From the NCBI RefSeq assembly GCF_030463535.1, contig NC_132898.1:23039662-23103661 (forward strand): a stretch of 64,000 bases of DNA, written 5' to 3'. Positions 53,721 to 64,000 of the stretch are shown here, one piece after another. This DNA is from Salminus brasiliensis (Eukaryota > Chordata > Actinopteri > Characiformes > Bryconidae). A program made the position numbers and the translations under genes. Position 1 is the stretch's first letter. Every line of letters starts with the position of its first letter. The notes below the pieces were generated by a model, which saw only the letters and a program-made list of their open reading frames with translations, did no database searches and was not told the DNA's origin.

Positions 53721-55114
53721 AGAACTCTGAAAACGCAGAGGGGACCCTTTAACACAGCAATGGCAAAGTCAACAATTATGCCCCTCGTTTTATCAAATCC
53801 CCAAACACTGGCATTCAGGACACTAGAACACTTTTATATTGCAGAGTTAGATGCAGCTGAGCAGGGTTCGCAGTAAGGCTCAGTACTTTACAGTGCAGCT
53901 TTTGGCACCAGCAGGAACTCTAGAACTGAATCTACTGAGACGCTGCTTTAGGACATTAGCCAATTTGGTTAAATGGCAGCAGTAGCATAAAAAGCAACAT
54001 GCCAGCAAAGATAAGTCAGCTGAGCAGGGCTGTCACGATTACTGGACTGAAAGAACAAAGAACAAACAACACAATAAAAACGTGACCTCTGAGGCCGGGT
54101 TTTAGTCAGCAATCAGCATCCACAGGAGTCCTGGCAAGCGAGCTAACGAGGCGAACATTAAAACTATACACAGTTAGCTATATAACAACACCAGCTACAC
54201 AAACATTCACCCAACACTGACAAAGCCTTTTAACAGCCACACTGAGCAAAGCCTGCTGGTTTGTCTGGGGTATTTTGATGAGGTTGCCAGTTTTTTTTAT
54301 GTCAGTTCAGTCCACAGCAGTGTTAGCAGGTGTGTAGCAGTAATAGCAGGACGATTTAGAGGATCCACTGACGCTATATGCAGGACAAAATGTATCTGAA
54401 CACTGTTATAGAAGTATATATTTTTTCCACATACAGGACAACCTAGACCAGGAGTCCATTGTTAGGCTATGAAGCGGAGTACAGAACGACGTCACATCCT
54501 CAGACAGTAAGGCTAATGCAGCATGTTTGAGAGCCAGCTAGACACACATTTATATGCGTTTGTTTGAGTGTGTGTTATTTTTGATATTTTAAAAGGCTCA
54601 TAGCTAATCTTTTCCTGGCTTTTTTTAAAGCATCAGCATGCTGGGCACATGGCACCCATCATTATGGTTTAGCCTCTTCTGTAAAATTGAGATTGCTCTA
54701 TACACTTGTGGCACTGACTAATACGTACCCAGTGACAGCCCCACAGCTGAGATTCAGAACAGAGTTAGCATTGCTGTACCTCCTTAAACCTAAGAAAGAC
54801 CAATGTCCCAAATCTGCAGGAGCTTACTACCGCAAAGGCCCCCAGAAGGGAGAACACTGATCCCCCAAGATCAAGGGAGAACTGATCATTTAATAGATTA
54901 TTGAGAATTCTTGTCTGTGGCTGGTGGAGGGTGCTACAGTCAGAGTGCTAAAGCCAACGCTGTGTTCCACTTGTTTACTAAACACATAATTTTGAACTAA
55001 TAGTAGAAGTTTACATTATCAATTTGATAATTCAGTGCATTATGAAATCTCACATTTGACCATGATTTAATTAGAATAAGAAATGACAGATCAGTATGAA
55101 TGGGTGTCAGCATT

Positions 55115-55490
55115 GATGCATATTAATGCGTATGGTTGGGTATGACTGGGTGTAGATGGATATGATTGGGGAAGGATGGGAGTGTGGATAGGGCTAAATA
55201 TAAATGGTGATGGATTGAGGGATGATTATAGATATGAGGGTGGTTATAAATATAGGGATTGATGGGTATGGGTATAAATGTAATTATGGTTGAGGACAAA
55301 TGGGGATGTATAGATGTGGGGATGAATGAGAGTGTGAATAGGGATGTATATGAATAGTGATGGACTGGGGGATGACTATAGAAATGGGGGTGGTTATAGA
55401 TATGGGTATTCATGTAATTATGAATGAGGACAAATGGGAATTGGTATGGATGTATGGTGGTCAGTATTAGAAGAAAATGGATGGGATATT
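55115..55490. repeat. GGAT/GATG-rich degenerate array
   Basis: Imperfect units such as GGGTATGGGTATAAATG, GGGGATGAATGAGAGTG and GATGGATTGGG, with two longer sections (about 55150-55270 and 55330-55440) that repeat each other. The minus-strand frame of 126 codons is a repeat artefact. Confidence 0.8.
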
Positions 55491-55787
55491 GGATCGAAAA
55501 CAAAAAAGAATCTGATCTGATCCTGCAACAAATCTAACTTCATGGTGTCATGATATAGCATCATCTCGATTAGAATTAATTCATTTGAATATTATCGCAA
55601 TTACTATTTACTGAAAATCAGTCCGAATTAGTGTTTAGTTTACAATTGGAAGACACTGTACAAGTAGTTAGTCTGTTAGACTGTTTGCACTCAAGCTTCA
55701 CAAACGTTTCATAGAGTACCATGCAGAATTTCCAAACCCAAACACTAACTCATACAGAAACGTCCGGCCCTTGATCATATTGCTTTT

Positions 55788-55793
55788 TTTATT
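55788..55793 (-). terminator. nckipsd: nckipsd polyadenylation signal
   Basis: AATAAA on the minus strand (TTTATT here), 83 bases after the nckipsd stop codon. It is the first such signal downstream and implies a very short 3' untranslated region. Confidence 0.6.
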
Positions 55794-55875
55794 TTAGCTA
55801 TAGGGCCTTCTGCAGCGTGCTCTTTCTAAGGGCACTCTCTGGAGCATGCTCCATCAGCCGTTAGGGACCAAGCCC

Positions 55876-58800
55876 TCAGTTCTTGCTGATCTGAGGGAAC
55901 TCTTTATAAATCTGCTGAACTATGAGTTTGTCCATCTGCCGGGCCGTGGCCAAGCCTTCGTCTTCTCCAGGGTCGTCTTCCTCTCCCTGAATTCTCTGCA
56001 GCGTGGCCTGCAGGTCAGGCAGACGGTGCTGGTGCTGCATATAGTCGGTGGAGCGCATAATGGCGTGCATCAGAGAGAGATACTCCATCCTCAGCTAGAG
56101 AGAAAGAGAGAGAGAAAGAGAGAGCAATATAACATCTATATTGGACGCCCTACATCTCAGCGCAAGTTTATTTGTAAAATATGGTGTTGTCTGTACCTTA
56201 TCTCCTGGAGACAGATCTGATATCTGCCGTACAGCGATATCAATCATCACCATCATATCAGTGTGATAGAAAATGTCTGCTGAGTCACGGCTGGCAAAGA
56301 CGTCCTGCAGGAACTTCAGAACGGAGTGTGGAGCAGGAGGGGCGTGTTTAAAGACACACACAGGGTCCTCTACAGGAGACAGGAAACGGGGGGGTTAAAA
56401 ATAGAACAGTGGTAGTGACGTGAATCTTGTCAATTCACAATTTATTTGTTTTTTAAAATCAGTTATTGATTTTTATGAATTAAGAAACAGGGGGGGGTCC
56501 ACTGGTGGTTTACTGAACTACTGGTGTAACTGATTGGACACCTAGTGTCACACCTTCAAGTGATTACACAACTCAGGACCAGAGCCTGGATTCAAGGTGT
56601 TGAGATGAAGATCTCTGTACTTATCAGTGATCTGTTTGTCTGTTTGTGGGTGTTTGGGCATGAGAGAGTGTGAGTGAGGGACCTCCTCTGTTGAGCAGCA
56701 GCAGAATCTTCTCGGACAAAGTCTTCACATTGTGTCTCTTTATCAGCGTCTGCATCACCATGTTACTGTCCGGCACTGAGAAACAACACACACACAGACA
56801 CACACAAAATAATAATCTTGCAATTATGTATCACATATATATGTATCATCTGTCCATCCATATACCCTCCTGTTTATCCCTCATCCATTCACCTGTCAAT
56901 CCATCTATTTATCCATCTATATGGCTAATTAACTATCCATTCATGTGTCAATCCATCTATCCATTCATCGATCATGTCTCTCTGTTCATTTTTCATCCAT
57001 TCATCTACACATCTGTGCATCCATCTTTTTATCCATGCTTTCTCCAACCTATCTATCCATTCATCTGTCTCTTCATCCATCCACCTGTCACTCTATCCAT
57101 CCATCTTTCCACCCACCTCTCCATCCATCTATTCATCCAATCAAACGCATACCATTCTATACGTTCGTCTACATGTCATTCATTTATCTATCCAACCAGC
57201 CATCCTTCCACCTGCCTGTGCATCAATCAATCAATTCATCCATCCATCTACTCATCCATCCATACGCCTTTCATGCCATCTATGCATATGCCTATTATTC
57301 TATCCATCAACCGGTCTCTCCATTCATAAATTCATTCATTCATTCATTCATTCATCCGTCCATCCATCCATCCAGCTTTCCACGCATCTGTCCAACTATC
57401 TACTCATCCATCCATACATCTACCATTCTATCTCTCCATATGCCTAACATTCTATCCATCAACTGCTCCCCCTTTTATCAATGCATGTATCCATCCATCC
57501 ACCGGTCTGTCTTTCCACCCACCTGTTCATCCATCTATTCATCCATCCATACACCTACTATTCTATCCATCCACGGGTCACTCCATTCATCCATCCACCT
57601 GTCTGTCTTTCTATCCAACCACCTATCAATCTCTCTACCTATCGTTCTCTCAACCTATCGTTCTCTGTACCTGTGAGGTGCAGGTTGAAGGCCAGTAGCA
57701 TGTTGATGAAGAGGTCAGGCAGCTGTTCAGTTGGGTCAGAGGGAAGACCATCCTCAATCACGTCCAGGAGGAACTGAATAAAACTGGAGTTCAAGTGGTC
57801 TAACAGTAAAAGAGCGTAAGAGAGTTAGTTAGAGAGTTAGGCTGGTGAACTGGAGCAGGTGTAGATTCATTAAGCCCAGTTGCTGAGGGCTGGTTAGTAT
57901 ATGACATATTAATATAGGTGTAATATAACTCTATGTACATGTACCAGTACTGATATATGATATATATTAATATTATTAATAGCAGTGTTAGCGTAAGTAT
58001 ATGTGTAGTATTGGGCAGTGTGTGGTCATTACCATAATGGCGGTAGGGCACCTGCTCCCCCATGGAGAAGATCATTGCCAGAACCAGAACGGTGTAACAC
58101 ATCTTCTGATGCTCTGCAGAGTAAACAAACACAAGCTGTCAGCTTAGCGAGAGAGGAACCGTTCCGAGAAAGCACTGCTAAACATAAAATGTTCAATAAA
58201 AATACATCACAGTGTACATTACAGTGTATATTAATGGAAAACAGTACAAGTGATTAGCCCCTCACTCCCACCCCCCCTCTCAGTAATCGAACTAACTCTC
58301 TGCTTCTGATCTGGTTGATCTGATCCACACTAACAGACATAATACATAATTGCAGCTCTGTAAAATCAACACACAGATTATTAATGATCTTTCCTATAGG
58401 CCGTACACACCGGCTTGCAGCTGGAGAGGGGGACTGGAAATTCCTGTTCACAAGGAAATAAAACAAAATCTGTGTATTTGTATTTTCTGACCCTGTGTGT
58501 TGGTCTGCAGATCTCTGGCCAGTTCCATGGGAAGGATAGAGTTGAGCAGCGTGGAAATAAGGGAGGCGTCCAGACCGCACATTGCTCCAAACACCTTTAG
58601 CAGCAGGAGACGCAGAGACACCCTGTGCTCCTGCACAGTTAGACAGTTATCCAGCAGTTAGTACTCATAGTCATCAATAGTAACAAAGCATGTTATATTG
58701 ATTTGGGTTAAATGTGTGTGTGTCAGTGTACCACTGAGTGTGTGAGTGAGAGTGGGTTCACTGTAGTTTGCTCACCATTTGGTAGTAGGAGACGAGGGAC

Positions 58801-61800
58801 AGAACTGGCTCTGAGTGATTGGCTCTGCACATTCTCTTACATACTTCTGGATCTGCATCAGTCTGAACACACACACACACACAAAAACAGAATGTGATTC
58901 ATATGGACTGCATTATCTTGACTTATTTTATGGATGTAGAATGTATACTCAATAGATATCACTGTCACACAAATATATATTAAAGATATATATTACAAAT
59001 ACTCTATACACACATATAATAACATATTGGCATTTATATATATTTAAAATTAAGAAGTAGCCCTTTTTTTGCTGTTTTACTAAAAATACACAAACAGACA
59101 CACTGTCACCCACCCTGAGGATCTGAAACTCAGCTACGCAGTACTGAAACTGGTTTATTATAGATCAGAGGCATTTGGGCTTAAAAAAGGACTTTTGTTT
59201 ATGCATGAATGTGTCTCAGCTCGTGGCTTCCGTATAATCTCATCCTGTGTTAATTAAAAAAAAACAAAAAAAAAAACGATCAAATACAAAGTTAAATGTG
59301 TTCTCAGGGACAATAACAAATGTTAAACTGCTGTGAGTCAGGAACGAGAGAAGCTGGTTAGCATAAGCAAGCTGTTCACTGCAGAACAAAAAGCCTCGTG
59401 GCCGGCTCCCTAGGCATAGGTAATCTAGCTAGCAGGCTAAACACCTCAGTATGGACCGTGTTCCAGCTGACTGAAGCTCAAATCTTCTGAATACATTTGG
59501 AGGATAAAGCCTCATATCTGAGAGCACAGAGTCGAGTGAATAACCTTAGAGTGTTTTCGACTCTTTGCAAGCACATTTAGTAGACTGTGTTATCCAGGTT
59601 TGCTTGCTCTCCCTTTTGACATCACACACATCGTAATTTTCATATTCATTTTCATATACCTCAGCCCTAGTCTCAGCTCATTTACATTGATTTCACTTGA
59701 AACGTGCTCCTAACGAAAAGCAGAAGTACAGTGCCACACTGACATGATATTTGTGTGTAAAAAATACAGTGTGTGTGTGTCTGTGTAATGTATAATGTGT
59801 AGTGCAGTAAATGTGTCTCACCAGTATCTGCAGCAGTTCCTCCAGGTAGCAGGCTATGAGCTCATGATCCTCGTACAGAGCCCAGCTGCGCTGCTGAGCG
59901 TCGTCACGGTGACGAGCCAAATCGCCAAATATCACCTCCAGCCGCTGCTCATCGTGACACACCTGTCCTCGTGGCAACGCTGCACCCAGCTCCTGCAGGA
60001 AGTCAAGGACAAAACACTTTTGAGGATAATATCGAGGCGAACATCATGACCCCACACAGGAAAGCCACTTCTAGTACAGAAACACTATGACCATGATGAT
60101 TACGTGGCTGCTTGATGCCACTGGAATGCAATGTAAACATTTCTGACTTCTGGTCTTATTAGAACAACTGGGGAACTGTGAGGAAACTAGCAGATCCTAA
60201 GCTTGTTGACATCAGATTTGAACCTGTGCTTCATATAATCCTCTTACCATAAAGGAGCACTGTGCAGTTCTACAACTACAGACTCTAGTCCATCTGTTTC
60301 TCTGCAAACTTTGTTAGCCTCCTTTCTCCTTGTTTTTCAACGGTCAGGACCACCACAGAGCAACTATTATTTGGGTGGTGCGTCATTCTCAGCCCTGCAG
60401 TGACACTGAAATGGTGGTGAGTGTGTTAGTAGTGTGTTTTGCTGGTATGAGTGGATCAGACACAGCAGTGCTGCTGGAGTTTTTAAACACCTCCGTGTCA
60501 CTGCTGGACTGAGAACAGTCCACCAACCACAAATATCCAGCCAGCAGCGTCCTGTGGGCAGTGTCCTGTGACCACTGATGAAAGACTAGAGGATGACCAA
60601 CACAAACTGAGCAGCAACAAATACAGAGCTTCTGTCTCTGACTACATCTACAAGGTGGACCAACTAGGTAGGAGTGTCTAATAGCAGAGACAGTGAGTGG
60701 ACACAGTGTTTAAACACTCCAAATACTCCAAAGTATGCAGAGAAACAGATGGACTAGAGTCTGTAATTATAGAACTCCTGTATGGTGCTCTACTATATAT
60801 ACTAATATTTGTTCACTAAAGCTTAATGAATGCAATCAAATTTCACAGCAATGCTCCAAAATCCCTTATCCAACTGTATGCGGTATATTTCTAATTCTAT
60901 ATTCTCTATTTTTATTCACATATATATTTTATCTCTTATCTTTATGTTTTTTTTTTATTGCTTCCTTATTTAGCCGCTGTATGCTAACCTTGCTCTCCAC
61001 CAATGACAGCAGGACTTGTTCCAGGTCAGCTGACGCACTTGGGATGGAGGTCTGTAGATGTCCGACGACAACCCCCACAGCAACGCGCGACATCTCGTAA
61101 CTAAGGCCCGTGTTCTTTCTCACCAGCTCGATTAACTCTGCCCCCGTTGTCATGGGAACGGACGCTGAACTGTGCGTCGGGCTATCGGTGGGGCTGAGGG
61201 AAACAGGGGGTGGGGCCGAGGGCCACTCTGCTTCTGACTGGTCTTCGGGGGCAGGTTGTGGCGTGACAGGCTGTTGCGTGACAGGCTGGGGCTGGGGTTG
61301 AGGGGCAGGGCCCTTTTTAGGGGGAGCTGGTTGTGCATTGAGGAATGGCGAGGGTTCAGGGGGAGGAGGGGGTGGAGCTTTTGCTCGGCTTGGCACAGGA
61401 GGTGGAGTGCTGCCAGCACTGGGAAGACTGACATCGGAGGAAGTAACGGAGTGGGTGGAGCCAGACAGTGAGGAGGTGGTGCTTGGGGAGGGCGACGGTG
61501 CAACAGCAGCTGGCTGATCAGGGCTGTGGGCGGGGCCAGAGTGGGTCACTCTGACTGGCACATCAGGATCTGCAGAGAGTTCATACATATACAGTAAGGC
61601 TTAAGCCCTGTCTGGGAAACCTAATTAAATACACAATGATAGTGGTCACCTATACAATAATACACATACTAACTTAAACAAATACTCCAAATAATACTGT
61701 TTATACTAATCTGACTACGTTTGTGTGTGTGTGTGTGTGTGTGTACTGACTGATTGTCAATGCTTAGGTTACACTATATATAGGTTATACTAGATATAGC

Positions 61801-63367
61801 TTGTCTAAACTGAGGTGAGGGCGAGAGCGAGAGAGATTATCATAAGAGTGTTAAGAGGACGAGCAGCATGTCAGCCACTGATTTTCATCAGCCTGATTAA
61901 AATGTGAGTGAAAAGATTAAAGTCTGAGCTGATGCCAGTGTGTATTTAGAGAAATGACACATAATTTCATCCTCAATAAACCTGCACTGTCCAGTTTGTG
62001 GTTACAGAGTCCCCCCTAAGCTTCCTGTGGTGTATTACAGTCTTTCCGAATGAGCAAGTGGATCATATAAACATCACTGAGCATTGTTCACCCTGAGCAA
62101 GCGCCCCCTATGCTTCCTGTAGTGTATTACAGTCTGTCAGAATGAGTGTGTGGATCATATAACCATTACTGAGCATTGTAAAGCGCCCCCTATGCTTCCT
62201 GTAGTGTATTACAGTCTGTCAGAATGACTGTGTGGAATAAATGAACGTTATAGAGCATTAGGATGTGTATGTACCCGGGCGTCGGGTCTCCCTCCGTTTC
62301 TCTGGAGGAGGGGGTGTTATAGGAGCGGCTCTGCGGGGCTGAGGAGGAATCTGCAGAGGAGAGAACGTTAGCATGATGCATTACACACTGTAACATCAGA
62401 GGACAAAGAGTGTACAGAGCAAAGCTTTATAAGTTTCCTCTCTACCCTGCATAACTTCTCTCTAATCAGATCTAATCAGCTAATCAGATCTAATCCCTCA
62501 TTAGTGTTAGAGTTCACTCACATGTTTAACAGGGGGGGAAACCTGAAAAATGTGCACACCCCCTCCAAATCTACCACCCGAGGCAGCAGTAACACCCCCA
62601 GCACAAGTTCTGCTTTTATTAGTAGATTTAGGACAGTGTGTGAAAGTAAACACTGCTAAGCTAAGACGCAGCTAATGCACACCTCACCCCTTTACCGAGT
62701 GTCACTCCTTTACTGCCTTTCACTCAAACAGTCAGTCATCATTACTAGGATTGGTGGGGAAGGGTGTGGCTTATGCTATGGATACACCCACACTCAAATG
62801 TCTGAGCTTTTTCTTTTCTGAAAAAATGTGATGTTTGGGATTTATTTTGTTAGAGGGTGGCAAAGCAGGAGCTGAAAACGTTCTACAAGAGAACTTCTCT
62901 TCATCTGAGCATTACCAATATGAAACAGCTCTGAAAAACTCTAGCATGTAAAATATTACAAATCAATTCCAGAATTCAAAATCTGGGTATATTTTCAGGA
63001 ATCAGACCTAAAAATATATGTATCGTTACACGGCTATGCTAAAGTATTAATGCTGTAACCATGGCAGCCACGGGTTAAAGACCGGCGCTGCAAATGTGTA
63101 AAGACAGCCTTACTAACTTGTATTTAGCTAAACATGAATGGTTTTAGCTACGCCCCCTGTTGTACCTGATAAAGTCCTGGCACGTTCTCCGTGCTATCTA
63201 CGATCGGCTCGCTGCCCTGGCAGCTGAAGGCCCGGCTGAGGCCATTGGGGGGCTGGGGGGTGTTGCTTAATGACAGCTCACTGCTGGAGGTGGGGATTCC
63301 CTGCTTGTGATTGGACGGAGTGGGACTCCGACGGGAAAGTGTTTCCTTCCTGTGGTGAATCAACTTC
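55876..63367 (-). CDS. nckipsd: NCK-interacting protein with SH3 domain (SPIN90), C-terminal part
   Basis: Eleven exons, in gene order: 63367-63166, 62350-62275, 61569-60989, 59992-59822, 58862-58776, 58630-58492, 58113-58033, 57799-57671, 56775-56683, 56369-56197, 56094-55876. Phases all agree, giving about 649 aa from the middle to the stop. The start and SH3 exons lie beyond 64000, so this copy is cut by the window edge, not truncated. The proline-rich middle includes [20 protein letters not shown] and [12 protein letters not shown], suited to SH3 binding. The rest ([20 protein letters not shown] onward) is the conserved leucine-rich SPIN90 domain, with [20 protein letters not shown] and [20 protein letters not shown]. 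The family binds Nck and the Arp2/3 complex and starts linear actin filaments. Position beside slc25a20 and prkar2a agrees with human 3p21. Confidence 0.93.
56098..56124. repeat. Short GA-rich tract beside the last nckipsd exon
   Basis: GAGA/AAGA run directly 5' of the last exon on the gene strand, providing its pyrimidine tract there (acceptor at 56095-56096). Confidence 0.7.
56840..57665. repeat. TCCA/TTCA tetranucleotide array, about 0.8 kb, in an nckipsd intron
   Basis: Imperfect CATCCATCCAT and CATTCATTCATT units with interspersed variants (CTATCC, CACCTGTC). Stops are rare on the plus strand in all frames, so overlapping frames of 157, 219 and 243 codons appear. They are artefacts. The array ends about 10 bases before the exon at 57671-57799 and fills nearly the whole intron. 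Confidence 0.9.
58863..59821 (-). other. nckipsd: nckipsd intron, nothing recognisable
   Basis: AT-rich intron with a short CA run next to the exon at 58776-58862 and a GT run near 59770. No exon or mobile element is supported. Confidence 0.5.
60255..60790. mobile_element. Non-autonomous DNA transposon with long TIRs, 536 bp
   Basis: A perfect 29-base inverted repeat (60278-60306 against 60736-60764, core CTAGTCCATCTGTTTCTC) is extended outward by imperfect pairs (GAGCACTGTGCAGTTCTA against TAGAACTCCTGTATGGTGCTC). The interior has the blocks GAGTGGATCAGACACAGCAG, GTGCTGCTGGAGTTTTTAAA and GTCCTGTGACCACTGATGAA. No transposase is encoded. It lies in an nckipsd intron. Confidence 0.8.
61722..61744. 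repeat. (GT)n microsatellite
   Basis: Short GT run in the nckipsd intron upstream of the proline-rich exon. Confidence 0.9.
62008..62262. repeat. Roughly 84-bp tandem repeat, three copies
   Basis: Three head-to-tail units with CCCCTA.GCTTCCTGT, GTGTATTACAGTCT and GATCATATAA, ending in GAGCATTG. They sit in an nckipsd intron and end 12 bases from the donor of exon 62350-62275. The second and third copies are more alike than the first. Confidence 0.85.
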
Positions 63368-63399
63368 CTGTGGAGATAGGAAATCAGAGCAAGTGTAGT

Positions 63400-64000
63400 A
63401 AGACAATTTTACACTCTCTGGACCTTTCAGATCGGAGTGAACCTCAGAGAAGCCTCCCAAAATTGATTCAATGCAGCAAGATTCAAATCATCTGGTATCT
63501 GACAAAGAACCCAAGAATATTGTCTAAAAAAACACTGGCCTCTCTTCCCTCAACTGAGGTCAGTGTTCAGGACTCAACCATCAAAAGAACACTGGGCAAC
63601 TGGGTCTTAAGTTTGCTAAAAAACCCTGGATGATCCTCCTGAGATCTGGAACAGTGAGTTGTGTACAGGTGAATCCAGTGTGGGCCCCAAAATGCCTGGT
63701 GAAAAACAAACTAGAACCTGATACCAACTGTGAGGCAAGGTGGTGTTGGTGTGATGCTTTGGGGTTGCTCTGCTGCGTCAGGACCCAGACACCATCTTGC
63801 TTACAGCTGAGAGAACCATCAGTTCTGCTCTGAATCAGAGAATTACTCTACTAATCTCTAAAGGCCATCAGTCTGTGAGCTGAAGCTGAAGTACAGTTGG
63901 GTTGTGCAGCAAGACAATGATCCAAAGCCCACTAGCAAGTCTACCTCACTGTGGAACAGCCTTGTCAAAGTCCTGACCTATACCCTACTGAGATGCTGTT
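63400..64000 (+). mobile_element. Tc1-like transposase relict, degraded, runs off the window
   Basis: Tc1 sequence in order on the plus strand with no open frame: CTGGGCAACTGGGTCTTAAG, GGTGTGATGCTTTGGGGTTG (the WGC.. core strand), then GTGCAGCAAGACAATGATCC (QQDNDPK region with the second catalytic Asp). The last part is CAAAGTCCTGACCTATACCC before GAGATGCTGT (the SPDLNPIE region). Frames are broken many times, so it is dead. It sits in the nckipsd intron before the first visible exon. Confidence 0.8.

Larger units (their letters stand above)
51326..55787. other. Intergenic region between slc25a20 and nckipsd, no gene seen
   Basis: About 4.4 kb holding the slc25a20 5' flank on the left. Contents are microsatellites (51548-51626, 51917-51967, 52769-52809, 52956-52998), a duplicated 260-bp segment, a dispersed repeat (53300-53720) and a GGAT array (55115-55490). 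No exon or RNA gene is supported. Confidence 0.65.

Noticed and set aside
55123-55503. 126-codon minus-strand frame (His/Pro/Tyr-rich)
   Set aside because: It is a translation of the GGAT-type array, with no domain and no start context.
56670-57777. Overlapping plus-strand open frames of 219, 243, 157 and 98 codons
   Set aside because: They are translations of the TCCA array (Ser/His/Pro/Ile-rich in every frame), antisense to nckipsd and spanning its exon. No family features.
61150-61503. 117-codon minus-strand frame in a second register of the nckipsd proline-rich exon
   Set aside because: Low-complexity CCN-rich DNA stays open in several frames. The register with [18 protein letters not shown] continues in phase to the other exons.

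Overview
This looks like a teleost fish genomic window, possibly an otophysan such as a characin or catfish; that guess rests on repeat style only. The signs are spliced genes with short GT-AG introns, vertebrate gene families, no bacterial-type operons, and many Tc1-like relicts, TIR elements, microsatellites and minisatellites. Five protein-coding genes can be assembled exon by exon with consistent reading phases.

Layout: fblim1 (+, 2341-10274) encodes a filamin-binding adaptor with three LIM domains. spen (+, 12578-31129) encodes a very large transcriptional corepressor with four RRMs, an RBPJ-interaction region and a SPOC domain; most of it lies in one 7.3-kb exon. Converging on spen from the other strand is prkar2a (-, 41049-32872), the type II regulatory subunit of protein kinase A. 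Next, in the same orientation, is slc25a20 (-, 51325-44374), the mitochondrial carnitine/acylcarnitine carrier. Last is nckipsd (-, 63367-55876), an Nck- and Arp2/3-binding SH3 protein whose N-terminal exons lie beyond the window edge.

The first pair matches the neighbourhood of human FBLIM1-SPEN (1p36). The last three match the human 3p21 cluster PRKAR2A-SLC25A20-NCKIPSD. The window therefore joins two blocks that are on different human chromosomes, and the junction lies between spen and prkar2a (about 32.05-32.87 kb). fblim1 and nckipsd both act on actin and adhesion, spen acts in nuclear repression, prkar2a in cAMP signalling and slc25a20 in fatty-acid oxidation. I see no shared pathway, only conserved neighbourhoods.

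Introns and intergenic DNA hold the repeats. They include a 42-bp minisatellite at the left edge, a 0.7-kb minisatellite in fblim1, Tc1-like transposase relicts (about 11, 37, 39.6, 43.5 and 63.7 kb), several elements with recognisable terminal inverted repeats (3.1, 7.1, 19.6, 32.6, 36.8 and 60.5 kb), and TCCA and GGAT arrays near the 3' end of nckipsd. I see no new multi-gene system. The observations most worth checking are the 36-bp prkar2a exon that carries the RRVS inhibitor site, two Tc1 copies sharing one internal deletion, nested insertions, and triplicated motifs just upstream of the spen start codon.
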